From assembly GCA_963922585.1 (NCBI GenBank), contig CAWUIK010000025.1, forward strand, positions 1 through 33,585: DNA of 33,585 nucleotides, read 5' to 3'. Both the position numbers and the translations under genes were made by a program. Below are positions 16,237-23,827 of the stretch, one piece after another. The stretch's first letter is position 1, and each line of letters begins with the position of its first letter. The DNA is from Parvicella sp963922585. GTDB lineage: Bacteria; Bacteroidota; Bacteroidia; Flavobacteriales_D; Parvicellaceae. The notes beneath the pieces are model-generated. The model ran no database searches and was not told the origin of the DNA. It saw only the letters and a program-made list of their open reading frames with translations.

Positions 16237-18588
16237 TTATTGTATAATTACTTTTTGAGTTGAGTTATTGATTTTGAATATATAAACGCCTGGAGCAATA
16301 TTATATTCAGATAAATTGATGCTAGTTTCTCCTTGGAGATTCGTTTTGTTGAACATCATTTTTCCTTTTAAATTGAAAATTTGTAATTGATAACTTTCAT
16401 TATTATCGATTAGAATATTTACAAAATCTTTAGCAGGATTAGGATAGATGGTAATTTTATTCTCGTTGGAATTACTTATTTGTTCATCTATACCAACTGT
16501 GCTGTGTGTGTATTTTAGATACAATTTAGCAGATTTTGAAGCGTCTTCATCTCTAGAAAAAGCACTTCTAGTTCCAGATCCTTCCATGATGAATGTCATG
16601 GCATTTCCAATTTGCCAGCCTGGTCTAGAAGTAATTTCAGATACAATATTGGCAATGTTTGGTGTTCTCTCATTCACTCCACTTGAGTTATTACTCCAAG
16701 GAGTAGCCAACCAATTTACTTCAGATTGAGTAAGTGTTCTACTTGAAATATTAAAATCAATGTTTGCAAAACCAACGGAATTATCTACATTTTCTCCTTT
16801 GATAATTACATCAGATGCATCACTTTGGTTCTCATCAGCTGTGAATTGGATGTAGGCTTCAATTACATTTGCTCCTTGAGGAATTTCTACTCCGCTAAAT
16901 CTAAAACCGCACCATTGATTGTTATCAGGAATAGGCCAAGTCCATTGTTCTACAGTGATTTCAATATCTGTACTAGATAGATCAATACTTCCATCATCTT
17001 TATTTTCTTCAGCATCATCATCATTTGTAGCAAGAGGAACAGTAATTTCAATTTCACCTGCATATACTTTTACCTCATCAGAAACATTATGCCAACCTTC
17101 AGCATCAACTGCCCAAGCAGTGATGATATATTGCCCATTGTTTGGGATACTCCAATTGAAGTCATAAGGAGCAGTTAAATCGTTACCAATGTATACATCA
17201 TTTACATAGAATTTTACTTCTTGAACAGTACTTGTAATAGAGGAAGCATCAGCAGTAATGGTTACATTTTGTGGTTGGTTGAAAAATTGTTGGTGAAACG
17301 GATAGGTAACATCTACCTGAGGTCTGTCTATGGTTTTGTGATTAAGAATGTAAACCACATCTCCATTGGAAGGGTTCCAAATGTTAATTCCAGTGGGAGG
17401 AGTAAATTTATCATTGTCTGATACACTTCCAACACTAGCAGCATTATCTGTTGCTACGGTTCTAACTTCAATAGTATCTTTTCCAATTTTCAACCAATGA
17501 AAACTATTAAAACTTCCTGAGTTTCTTGTCCAATACTTGTCCCAATCGTTGGTTCTGAGTGGAGCGCCCCAACATCCTTCACCTATGTATACTGATCCTC
17601 TTAATGAGTCTAATTCAAATCCATCTTCACTATTTGGTCCAGTACTAGGTTTTACTGGCCAAGTTGTTTTTACATCATGAGCATCACTTTCTACAATCAA
17701 TTGAACTCCATAATCATAAAACATTTGTGCCCAAGCATTATATTGAGCATCACCATTAGATTTATCACTTGTGTGAGGTCTCATACAAGTATGATATTGA
17801 GCAATACTCCAGTCATGATTGTTAGCATTCGCAATTAAATCGTTTTCCAACCATGTAGATTGATTTCCCGCTATTGAGATCTCTGTATTCAAAGTGTATA
17901 TTCTTAGGAAATTTCCTCCAACAGAAAGTGCATAATATTCATCTGTGCCAAGGATATCAAACATATCTATAACAGTTCCAGCAGATAGTTCGTGGTTTCC
18001 TCTTTCCCAGACTGTTGCCACCATTTTTCCATCGCTAGTTGTAGTAAGTTGCCAATCATCCATCCAAGCTTCCCATTCTATACCTGTGTTGAGCCATGTA
18101 TAGTCACCTCCAAAAAGCACTAAATCTGGTCTCAATTTAGAAACCATCAAGTTGGCAGCTTCTCTTGGGCTGTTGTCCAAATAGGCTCTACTATCACCAC
18201 CAGCAATTACAGAAATCGGTTCTGAATTTCCCATAGGAGTTGTTTTAAACCAAAATCTAGGTGAAACGCCATCACTATCTTTTATAACAAAATAATAAGC
18301 TGTATTTGGTGAAAGTCCAGTAAGTCTTGCAAAAGTATTATTCATACCATTAGCAGAAACAGATCTATCCACACCATGCGATAAAGGGTAAGATGCCCAA
18401 TTTTGTCCGAAATCTGTAGTGCCATAATATACCATTGCGCCTGAACCTCCATTTTGATCCCAACCAATTACGACAGAAGTAGATGGGTCGTCTCGAAGGG
18501 AAAGTCTATATCTTCTAGTGTTGGATAAAATATCTGAAAATGAGGTAAGTAAAAGTATAACAACTACTAAACTTCTAAAAATATGCAT
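16237..18588 (-). CDS. Secreted calcineurin-like (purple acid phosphatase-like) phosphoesterase, T9SS cargo
   Basis: A 783-aa exported protein. Signal peptide about 1-22; fibronectin III-like domain about 25-118 as in purple acid phosphatases (GLSPNTAYYFVIKD); metallophosphoesterase domain about 124-400 with GDSRA (D132), GGDYTW (D162), GNHE (198-199), YHTCMR (H266) and SDAHD (H304). An Ig-like Big_17-type domain (about 435-515, VTYPFHQQFFNQPQNVTI) and a beta-sandwich domain (about 525-700, IEAYIQFTADENQS, SRPGWQIGNAMTFIMEGSG) follow, then a T9SS sorting domain (about 705-783, IYPNPAKDFVNILI). The Fe3+-binding tyrosine of GDxxY in true purple acid phosphatases is a tryptophan here (GDYTW), so it is probably not purple. 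First gene of the operon; 16 bases precede the PhoD gene. Confidence 0.87.
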   Translation of the reverse strand: MHIFRSLVVVILLLTSFSDILSNTRRYRLSLRDDPSTSVVIGWDQNGGSGAMVYYGTTDFGQNWASYPLSHGVDRSVSANGMNNTFARLTGLSPNTAYYFVIKDSDGVSPRFWFKTTPMGNSEPISVIAGGDSRAYLDNSPREAANLMVSKLRPDLVLFGGDYTWLNTGIEWEAWMDDWQLTTTSDGKMVATVWERGNHELSAGTVIDMFDILGTDEYYALSVGGNFLRIYTLNTEISIAGNQSTWLENDLIANANNHDWSIAQYHTCMRPHTSDKSNGDAQYNAWAQMFYDYGVQLIVESDAHDVKTTWPVKPSTGPNSEDGFELDSLRGSVYIGEGCWGAPLRTNDWDKYWTRNSGSFNSFHWLKIGKDTIEVRTVATDNAASVGSVSDNDKFTPPTGINIWNPSNGDVVYILNHKTIDRPQVDVTYPFHQQFFNQPQNVTITADASSITSTVQEVKFYVNDVYIGNDLTAPYDFNWSIPNNGQYIITAWAVDAEGWHNVSDEVKVYAGEIEITVPLATNDDDAEENKDDGSIDLSSTDIEITVEQWTWPIPDNNQWCGFRFSGVEIPQGANVIEAYIQFTADENQSDASDVIIKGENVDNSVGFANIDFNISSRTLTQSEVNWLATPWSNNSSGVNERTPNIANIVSEITSRPGWQIGNAMTFIMEGSGTRSAFSRDEDASKSAKLYLKYTHSTVGIDEQISNSNENKITIYPNPAKDFVNILIDNNESYQLQIFNLKGKMMFNKTNLQGETSINLSEYNIAPGVYIFKINNSTQKVIIQ

Positions 18589-18631
18589 GGCTGTAAAAAT
18601 TAAAAAATTACTTTTGTAATGGTTTATAGTA

Positions 18632-18639
18632 CAAAAATA
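18632..18639 (-). promoter_or_regulatory. Candidate -7 box (TATTTTTG) for the phosphoesterase operon
   Basis: TATTTTTG on the minus strand, 44 bases before the ATG at 18588, in a 95-bp divergent intergenic region shared with the membrane protein at 18684. No convincing -33 match. No sequence resembling a PHO box was recognised. Confidence 0.35.
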
Positions 18640-18683
18640 AAAAAATATTAATATCAGTTGACCCTTTTAATGAATTTAATTTA

Positions 18684-19553
18684 ATGATAGCTTTACTTAG
18701 AATAGGTGCAGTGTTTATGTTTTTAGGAAGAGCCTATGAACATATCAGATGGATAGGTCCATTTAGAGATATATTTTATCATCCTCAAGGATTTGGTGGA
18801 TGGTTTTCTAGATTTATAGATAGGCCTCTTAATGAAATCTACAATGATCATTTTTACGAGCATGCTGTTAGTTATTTTTCAGACGGGGTGGGAATATTAT
18901 ATTTGTTGGCAGCATTAGTTATTTTATTTTACGAAAAACTATCAAAATTAAAGTGGTTGGTAATTGTAGCAACTTCATTTTTATTGTTGACTTATTTTGG
19001 ATATCTCTATGGAAAAAATCTAGATCAATATGGTATGTTTGTAGAGCATGCTGCACAATTTATAATCCCATTTGCATTTATATGGCAATTTGAAAATAAA
19101 GACTTTAGAGTTCATTTTTGGGGAACTATTGCTATTGTTATAACTTTTGTTGCTCATGGACTTTATGCATATGGTTATTATCCTCAGCCTGGAAGTTTCG
19201 TAGATATGATGATTGTGGGATTCAAAATGGATGAATCAACATCAAGGTTATCCTTGAAAATAATTGGAATTCTTGATTTTATTTTTGGAGCGATTGTTAT
19301 ACTCAATATTTTTGTTTTAAAAGGCATAAAACTTCATTCAATCTTTATCTTTTTGATTAAATTGTTTTTGTATTATGGCATTTTATGGGGGGCACTTACA
19401 GCTATAGCAAGGATTTATGTCCCTTTTAATTTTGAAATGATGCTACATTCTTTCGATCAGTATTTCTTTCAGTTTATCGTAAGGTTTCCTCATTTTATAG
19501 TACCGCTAGTTTTACTACTAAAATTTAACAAAACCTCATTTAAGAAGAGTTAA
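18684..19553 (+). CDS. Polytopic inner-membrane protein, unknown function
   Basis: A 289-aa protein with about seven or eight hydrophobic segments (for example LLAALVILFYE, WLVIVATSFLLLTYFGYLY, FWGTIAIVITFVAHGLYAYG, IIGILDFIFGAIVILNIFVL, FIVPLVLLLKF). There is no signal peptide distinct from the first helix. Conserved-looking polar residues (GRAYEHIRW, WFSRFIDRP, EHAVSYFSDG, EHAAQF) sit at helix ends. I do not recognise a named family; a distant DoxX-like relation is possible but unproven. It is divergently oriented from the phosphoesterase operon. The ATG was chosen as the first in frame after the upstream stop; the ribosome binding site is weak, as usual in Bacteroidota. Confidence 0.75.
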   Translation: MIALLRIGAVFMFLGRAYEHIRWIGPFRDIFYHPQGFGGWFSRFIDRPLNEIYNDHFYEHAVSYFSDGVGILYLLAALVILFYEKLSKLKWLVIVATSFLLLTYFGYLYGKNLDQYGMFVEHAAQFIIPFAFIWQFENKDFRVHFWGTIAIVITFVAHGLYAYGYYPQPGSFVDMMIVGFKMDESTSRLSLKIIGILDFIFGAIVILNIFVLKGIKLHSIFIFLIKLFLYYGILWGALTAIARIYVPFNFEMMLHSFDQYFFQFIVRFPHFIVPLVLLLKFNKTSFKKS

Positions 19554-19555
19554 GT

Positions 19556-19942
19556 TTATTGTTGATTTTGACTCAAAAGCCATTCAATTGCTTCATCTTC
19601 TTTCGATTTTAAAAAAGACTTTATAGGAATAGGTTTTTTCTTGTGTTGAACCATTTTAGAATAAAAATTTACTTATATTCTTTGTGGTAAAGTATTTAAT
19701 AATATTACTTCTGCAGTTTTTAATTCAAAATTTGCCAATGCTTTCTTTGCTTCAATTGTGGGAACGTGAAAACTTTTAGAGGCATCAATTAAAACAGGTA
19801 ATTCTTATCCATTACAAATCAAGTTACACATTTTTAAATGTTGCATAGCTTCCTCTTCATCAAATGTTTCATTGTTTTCAAGAAAAGTGACTCTTAAAAA
19901 ACCTCTTTCATCGTAAATAAATTCAGCGGTTTTAGTTTTCAT
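19556..19942 (-). pseudogene. Broken DUF7793/STAS-SEC14-like gene (two in-frame TAA)
   Basis: A single minus-strand frame of 129 codons is interrupted by TAA at 19805-19807 (codon 46) and at 19673-19675 (codon 90), with no frameshift. The pieces read MKTKTAEFIYDERGFLRVTF..., then ELPVLIDASKSFHVPTIEAK...LLNTLPQRI, then VNFYSKMVQHKKKPIPIK...DEAIEWLLSQ. Read through, this resembles the small Bacteroidota proteins annotated as STAS/SEC14 or DUF7793 (pattern VPVLID ... AKK ... AVALL ... NFY ... KP.P.K.F...EEAIEWL). Both TAA could be single-base changes from lysine AAA. It is most simply a recently decayed pseudogene; sequencing errors at both sites are less likely. Confidence 0.75.
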
Positions 19943-20080
19943 TGTTAGTAGTTATATTTCAAACATACAAAAAATTAGTTTAACGTAAAATATTTTGTTA
20001 ATTAAAAGGATATTTAAAGTTATTTTAAATAATATTTTGGGGTTTTATTCATCAAGTATCACTTATAAATTAAATATATC

Positions 20081-20088
20081 TATTTTTG
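20081..20088 (+). promoter_or_regulatory. Candidate -7 box (TATTTTTG) for the 415-aa membrane protein
   Basis: TATTTTTG lies 27 bases before the ATG at 20115. No TTTG at 17-21 bases upstream, so only half of the consensus is present. Confidence 0.35.
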
Positions 20089-20114
20089 TTGTCTATATAG
20101 CGTAAACTTTAGTA

Positions 20115-21362
20115 ATGAACATTAAGAAATTATTGCCTTTTGTTATCACCACTTTATTAGTTGGAATAATAATCATATTGCATAAAGTTTACCCTTCAAT
20201 GTTTTTTGATGATAATGGAGTTTTAAATATAACAAGAATGGACTTAATTTATGAAGTTCATACTAGTGTAGCTTCTTTTGCTAAAAGACCTTTAACTTCA
20301 TTTTTTGTAAAAACTTTATCTGATTTTTCAGGAATAAGTATTGCTTCTTCCTTTATTATTGTCAATTCTATTTTTTTATGGTTTAGCGGTCTTGCTTTAT
20401 ATTTTACTTCTTTAGCATTTAATAGAAGTCAATTAAAATCACTGGTTAATGTTTGTGTTTATTTTCTTTCATTTACAATTGTTTTTGCATTTTTTGATCC
20501 TATTTATACTTATGATGAACCTTTACAATATTTAATGTTGTTTTTGTCTACTTATTTTTTGTTAAGAGAAAAATTTATAGGTTTTGTAGTATCCATGACA
20601 TTTGCCTTAGTTGCACGGGAAAGTTCTGTTTTATTATTACCCGCAATGTTTTTCTTTTTAAAAGAAAAACAATCATCTTTTAGTTTCTTTTCCAAAGATA
20701 ATTTAAAAAGAATTCTATTTTTTTCTATTCCAGTCTTCATGTATGCAGTATTTAGTATTGTATTTATTAGTTTATTCAATATGGGAGAAGCGGTAACTGA
20801 GGAAATGTCCAGAAGATTTGATCCTTTTAATGAAAATTTCAAAAATCAACTTTATACAATGGAATCTATTTATTCTTTTGTACTTGTAATGGGCATTGTT
20901 TTGTATTTTTACTTTGTTAAGGCTTTGAGTGGGGATTATAATCCCTTAGAAAAGAAAATTGATAATGCCTTTGTTTTGTCTCTTTTTATAAATACTTTGG
21001 TTGTTTTTATATTCACTTTCGCAAGAGAAGCCAGATTGTTTGCCTTACCATTAATTTTTATCTGGATGTTTTTTAGTACTTTATTTGAAAATCAGATTAA
21101 ATTACTTTTCAACTTTCAAAAAATAAAGTCATGTCTTTCAAATTGGAAGTATTCCTTGGTGTTGTTAATACTATTTTTTATTAGTTATCAATTAACTCAT
21201 AGAGGCTTTCAATCTGAATTTTATTCGAATGACAAAAACCTTTTTAATGAATACTTTTTTGCTACATTAATGTTGATTTCATTTCATTTGGTTTTAACAA
21301 TACATTCATTTAGAAATGAATCTAAGTTCATAAATGTTTCTGATAAAACAGCAAATGATTAA
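20115..21362 (+). CDS. Large polytopic membrane protein, unknown function (GT-C-like topology)
   Basis: A 415-aa protein with roughly ten to eleven hydrophobic segments and a short basic N-terminus (MNIKKLLPFVITTLLVGIIII). The loop YTYDEPLQYLMLFLSTYFLL followed by FALVARESSVLLLPAMFF (acidic loop, then an Arg-Glu pair entering a helix) recalls GT-C membrane glycosyltransferases and O-antigen/mannosyltransferase-like proteins, but the defining acidic motif near the first extracytoplasmic loop is only weakly present (MFFDDNG). I do not assign an enzyme. Codon use is like its neighbours. It stands alone, 95 bases upstream of the rhodanese fusion gene. Confidence 0.7.
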   Translation: MNIKKLLPFVITTLLVGIIIILHKVYPSMFFDDNGVLNITRMDLIYEVHTSVASFAKRPLTSFFVKTLSDFSGISIASSFIIVNSIFLWFSGLALYFTSLAFNRSQLKSLVNVCVYFLSFTIVFAFFDPIYTYDEPLQYLMLFLSTYFLLREKFIGFVVSMTFALVARESSVLLLPAMFFFLKEKQSSFSFFSKDNLKRILFFSIPVFMYAVFSIVFISLFNMGEAVTEEMSRRFDPFNENFKNQLYTMESIYSFVLVMGIVLYFYFVKALSGDYNPLEKKIDNAFVLSLFINTLVVFIFTFAREARLFALPLIFIWMFFSTLFENQIKLLFNFQKIKSCLSNWKYSLVLLILFFISYQLTHRGFQSEFYSNDKNLFNEYFFATLMLISFHLVLTIHSFRNESKFINVSDKTAND

Positions 21363-21398
21363 AGTTATTTAAACAAATTGATATAAGATTTTTTTCAG

Positions 21399-21412
21399 TA
21401 CACACTTGTGTA
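21399..21412. promoter_or_regulatory. Perfect dyad TACACA-CT-TGTGTA, possible operator
   Basis: A 6-bp perfect inverted repeat with a 2-base spacer, too tight for an RNA hairpin loop but well shaped for a dimeric DNA-binding regulator. It lies about 34 bases upstream of the -7 box of the rhodanese-hydroxylase gene, near its -33 region. No known regulator is assigned. Confidence 0.3.
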
Positions 21413-21445
21413 GCTTTTGTAACGCTTTATTTCTTTTTCTAATTA

Positions 21446-21453
21446 TAAATTTG
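21446..21453 (+). promoter_or_regulatory. Candidate -7 box (TAAATTTG) for the rhodanese-hydroxylase gene
   Basis: TAAATTTG is followed after four bases by the ATG at 21458. If used, the transcript would be almost leaderless. TTTTG at 21416-21420 is 25 bases upstream, longer than usual, so confidence is limited. Confidence 0.35.
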
Positions 21454-21457
21454 CAAC

Positions 21458-22846
21458 ATGAAAGTTAAACAATACTTTTTGATTTTTATATCCTTATCCC
21501 TTCTTTCGAATGTAATTGAGGCACAAAATCCAGAAGGTTTTGATCAAATGGTAAAAAGTTATCTTTCAGAAACAGTTCCTTCTATAACTCCTAATGAAAT
21601 TGCAGATAAGAATTATATTTTTTTAGATGCAAGAAGTAAAGAAGAGTTTGATGTTTCTCATTTGCCCAATGCCATTTATATTGGATATGATGAAATAAAT
21701 TGGAATGCTGTGGATACAGTAAACAAAGATAAACCAATAGTTGTTTATTGTAGTATAGGATACAGAAGCGAGAAAGTGGGGGAGCAGTTGATGGCAAAAG
21801 GCTATCAGAATGTGTATAATTTATATGGAGGAATATTTAATTGGGCAAATAATGATTTTCCAGTTTACAAAGGAATTAACTTAACGAATGAAGTTCATGG
21901 GTATGCACAAAGATGGGCAATTTGGTTAGATAAGGATAAAATAACAATAGTAACAGGAGATTTAAAATTAATTGACATGTGGGATAATATAATCAATTCG
22001 TACAAAGGTTTTGCTGGATGGGTTTTCAGTGAAGTTACTTTTCAGACTGAAGTTTGGTATCAAAACTATTTTTTGTGGCTTTTGGTAATCTCAGCAATTG
22101 TTTTTGGGCTTGAAATTATTTTCCCTTGGCGAAAAAATCAAAAAATATTCAGAAAAGACTTCTGGATGGATTTTACCTATATGTTTCTCAATTTTTATGT
22201 TTTCGCTTTTTTCTTAACAGGATTTTATGTTTTGATAGGACAATTAATTGCTTACACAGGAGTTGACATGTCTTCTTATTCATTGTTGGATTTAAGTAAA
22301 TTTCCTATTTGGTCAGCCTTACTGATTTTCTTTATCGCAAATGATTTTGTACAATGGTTTACACATTATTTATTACATAAATATCCTTTCCTTTGGGAGT
22401 TTCATAAAGTGCATCATTCTGTAAAAGAAATGGGCTTTGCAGCACATTTAAGATATCATTGGATGGAAAATGTTTTATATAAACCACTCAAAACACTTGT
22501 GGTCATAGTTCTATTTGGAGTTGAACCTCAAATCGCATTTATTGTTCATTTTTTTAGTATTGCCATTGGACATTTAAATCATGCGAATCTAAATTTGGAT
22601 TATGGGCCATTCAAATACATTCTTAATAATCCCAAAATGCATATATGGCACCATGCAAAGGAATTGCCAAAAGATTTCAAAAACGGAATGAATTTCGGAA
22701 TTTCATTGAGTATTTGGGATTACATTTTTAAAACGGCTCACATACCAAGTGATGGTAGAGATATCGAATTGGGATTTGATGATGATGAAAACTTCCCTAA
22801 AACAATTTTGGAGCAATCTATATATCCTTTGAATAAGAAGAAGTAA
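21458..22846 (+). CDS. Exported rhodanese domain fused to membrane fatty-acid hydroxylase/sterol desaturase
   Basis: A 462-aa two-enzyme fusion. Signal sequence 1-22 (IFISLSLLSNVIEAQ). Rhodanese domain about 40-137: LDARSKEEFDVSHLPNA (56-72) and active-site loop YCSIGYRSE (97-105) with nucleophile C98, then LYGGIFNWA (122-130). A linker of about 65 residues leads to membrane helices (about 204-222, 236-262, 284-298) and the di-iron hydroxylase module with histidine clusters H303-H307 (HYLLH), HKVHH (316-320), H334, GHLNH (371-375) and HIWHH (395-399), the HxxxH/HxxHH/HxxHH pattern of the fatty acid hydroxylase superfamily (sterol desaturase, alkylglycerol monooxygenase). The rhodanese would lie in the periplasm and the histidines on the cytoplasmic face. 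No adjacent partner gene. Both active sites look intact; the substrates are unknown. Confidence 0.88.
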   Translation: MKVKQYFLIFISLSLLSNVIEAQNPEGFDQMVKSYLSETVPSITPNEIADKNYIFLDARSKEEFDVSHLPNAIYIGYDEINWNAVDTVNKDKPIVVYCSIGYRSEKVGEQLMAKGYQNVYNLYGGIFNWANNDFPVYKGINLTNEVHGYAQRWAIWLDKDKITIVTGDLKLIDMWDNIINSYKGFAGWVFSEVTFQTEVWYQNYFLWLLVISAIVFGLEIIFPWRKNQKIFRKDFWMDFTYMFLNFYVFAFFLTGFYVLIGQLIAYTGVDMSSYSLLDLSKFPIWSALLIFFIANDFVQWFTHYLLHKYPFLWEFHKVHHSVKEMGFAAHLRYHWMENVLYKPLKTLVVIVLFGVEPQIAFIVHFFSIAIGHLNHANLNLDYGPFKYILNNPKMHIWHHAKELPKDFKNGMNFGISLSIWDYIFKTAHIPSDGRDIELGFDDDENFPKTILEQSIYPLNKKK

Positions 22847-22867
22847 TCCAGAGTTAAAATGTAATTC

Positions 22868-22895
22868 CTTTTTAGAATTTTATGTTGCTAAAAAG
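22868..22895. terminator. Hairpin after the hydroxylase gene (weak terminator)
   Basis: CTTTTTAG (22868-22875) pairs with CTAAAAAG (22888-22895) around a 12-base loop, 22 bases after the stop codon. No T-run follows on the plus strand, so it is at best a weak or processing hairpin. Confidence 0.35.
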
Positions 22896-22920
22896 AAATA
22901 TAACATATCACTAGTATTTC

Positions 22921-22962
22921 ACTGAGACGCTCCGTTTCCTCCGTGTCTCTGTGGTATATTTA
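22921..22962 (+). repeat. CTCTGTGG dispersed repeat, copy A
   Basis: Contains TCCTCCGTGTCTCTGTGGTA, identical over 20 bases to copy C (23168-23200), same orientation. This is the sequence whose complement reads ACCACAGAGACACGGAGGA, an intergenic repeat type I recall from many Bacteroidota and other environmental genomes. Confidence 0.8.
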
Positions 22963-23051
22963 TAGTAATTTCATTTCTAAACATATATAAATTTATTTTA
23001 CTAATAATCTAGTTTCTAACTTCATCTAACTCTTTTATCGTATTTTTTTTG

Positions 23052-23078
23052 AACCACAAAGGCACAGAGAGCACAGAG
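23052..23078 (-). repeat. CTCTGTGG dispersed repeat, copy B (inverted)
   Basis: AACCACAAAGGCACAGAG plus AGCACAGAG is the inverse of copies A and C, with a few differences. Copy B and copy C form an inverted pair about 90 bases apart that could fold as a long hairpin in RNA. Confidence 0.75.
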
Positions 23079-23167
23079 TTGACTATATATCCCGTTAATT
23101 ATACGTTTACAACATCAATAACCTTAAAAGACTTATTCTGTTTACTCCTAAAAAAAATTACATTTTA

Positions 23168-23200
23168 CCTCTGTGTCCTCCGTGTCTCTGTGGTAAATTT
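23168..23200 (+). repeat. CTCTGTGG dispersed repeat, copy C
   Basis: Third copy, shares 20 identical bases with copy A and pairs with inverted copy B. AAATTTAA follows the repeat; copy A is followed by TATTTATA. Confidence 0.8.
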
Positions 23201-23455
23201 AACAAATTATTATTTAATAATATATGTAATTTTGACGTGGGTTTAAATTTTCTTATATTTTGTACTGATTTTTACAAAATCGATTACAAAATAAAAAGTT
23301 GTAACTATACAAACTTTTGATTGATGTAAAGATTTCATATTCGTCCTTTTAAACTACAACTTAATTTCAAATTCTTTTGAACTAAACAAAAAAAATATTT
23401 GCCAATCTAAAATATTCTTATCTTGCATTTGCTTTTTAAAGGATGGAATATTTAT

Positions 23456-23827
23456 ATGAGTGAAAAACGTGATGTAAAGGTTTATGAAAATTTTCATATT
23501 CTTCTTTGGTTATTAAAAGACATTTGTTGGGTTACTGGACAGGCAGTAATGGGAACAATTATGATTGTTCCTACAGTTTCAATGGCAATTTATATTGCTT
23601 GGGCAACTCGTCATTCAAAAGTAGATTTTTATCACAACATGGCTGTAGTTTGTTGGATTACCGCCAACTCGCTTTGGATGTTGGGAGAGTTGTATTTTGA
23701 TGAAACACCATTGCAAATTTATTACGAATATTCTCGATACACAGCGCTTTCTTTATTTGCTGTGGGAATAGGTTTTGTTTTGTGGTATCACATTAGAAAA
23801 AAAATTAAAAAGAATGAAGAAAATTAA
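23456..23827 (+). CDS. Small conserved-looking membrane protein coupled to the SpoIIE phosphatase
   Basis: A 123-aa protein (start ATG at 23456; a longer in-frame start 33 bases upstream has no ribosome binding site, while an AAAGGA lies upstream of this one). A cytoplasmic lead VYENFHILLWLLKDICW is followed by three hydrophobic helices (about 26-44, 58-76, 94-112) and a basic tail KKIKKNEEN. The YENFHILLWLLKD and FYHNMAVVCWITANSLWMLGE segments match uncharacterised small bacterial membrane proteins that I remember, but I know of no function. Its last 14 bases overlap the start of the TPR-SpoIIE gene in another frame, so the two are translationally coupled. Confidence 0.78.
   Translation: MSEKRDVKVYENFHILLWLLKDICWVTGQAVMGTIMIVPTVSMAIYIAWATRHSKVDFYHNMAVVCWITANSLWMLGELYFDETPLQIYYEYSRYTALSLFAVGIGFVLWYHIRKKIKKNEEN

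Larger units (their letters stand above)
22847..23455. other. Repeat-rich intergenic region without genes
   Basis: About 600 bases between the hydroxylase fusion and the next gene. It contains one hairpin, three copies of a CTCTGTGG-type dispersed repeat (entered separately) and AT-rich filler. An open plus-strand frame from 23049 begins NHKGTESTE only because it translates the repeat; I do not count it as a gene. A TTTG-N17-TATCTTGC sequence at about 23397-23425 may be a weak promoter for the next operon. Confidence 0.7.

Noticed and set aside
18589..18683. PHO-box-like operator between the divergent genes
   Set aside because: I found no repeated CTGTCAT-type heptamers; only a -7 box is supported.
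23049..23246. Open plus-strand frame beginning NHKGTESTE
   Set aside because: It is a translation of the dispersed CTCTGTGG/AACCACA repeats; this peptide-like text is a known artefact of that repeat type and there is no ribosome binding site.
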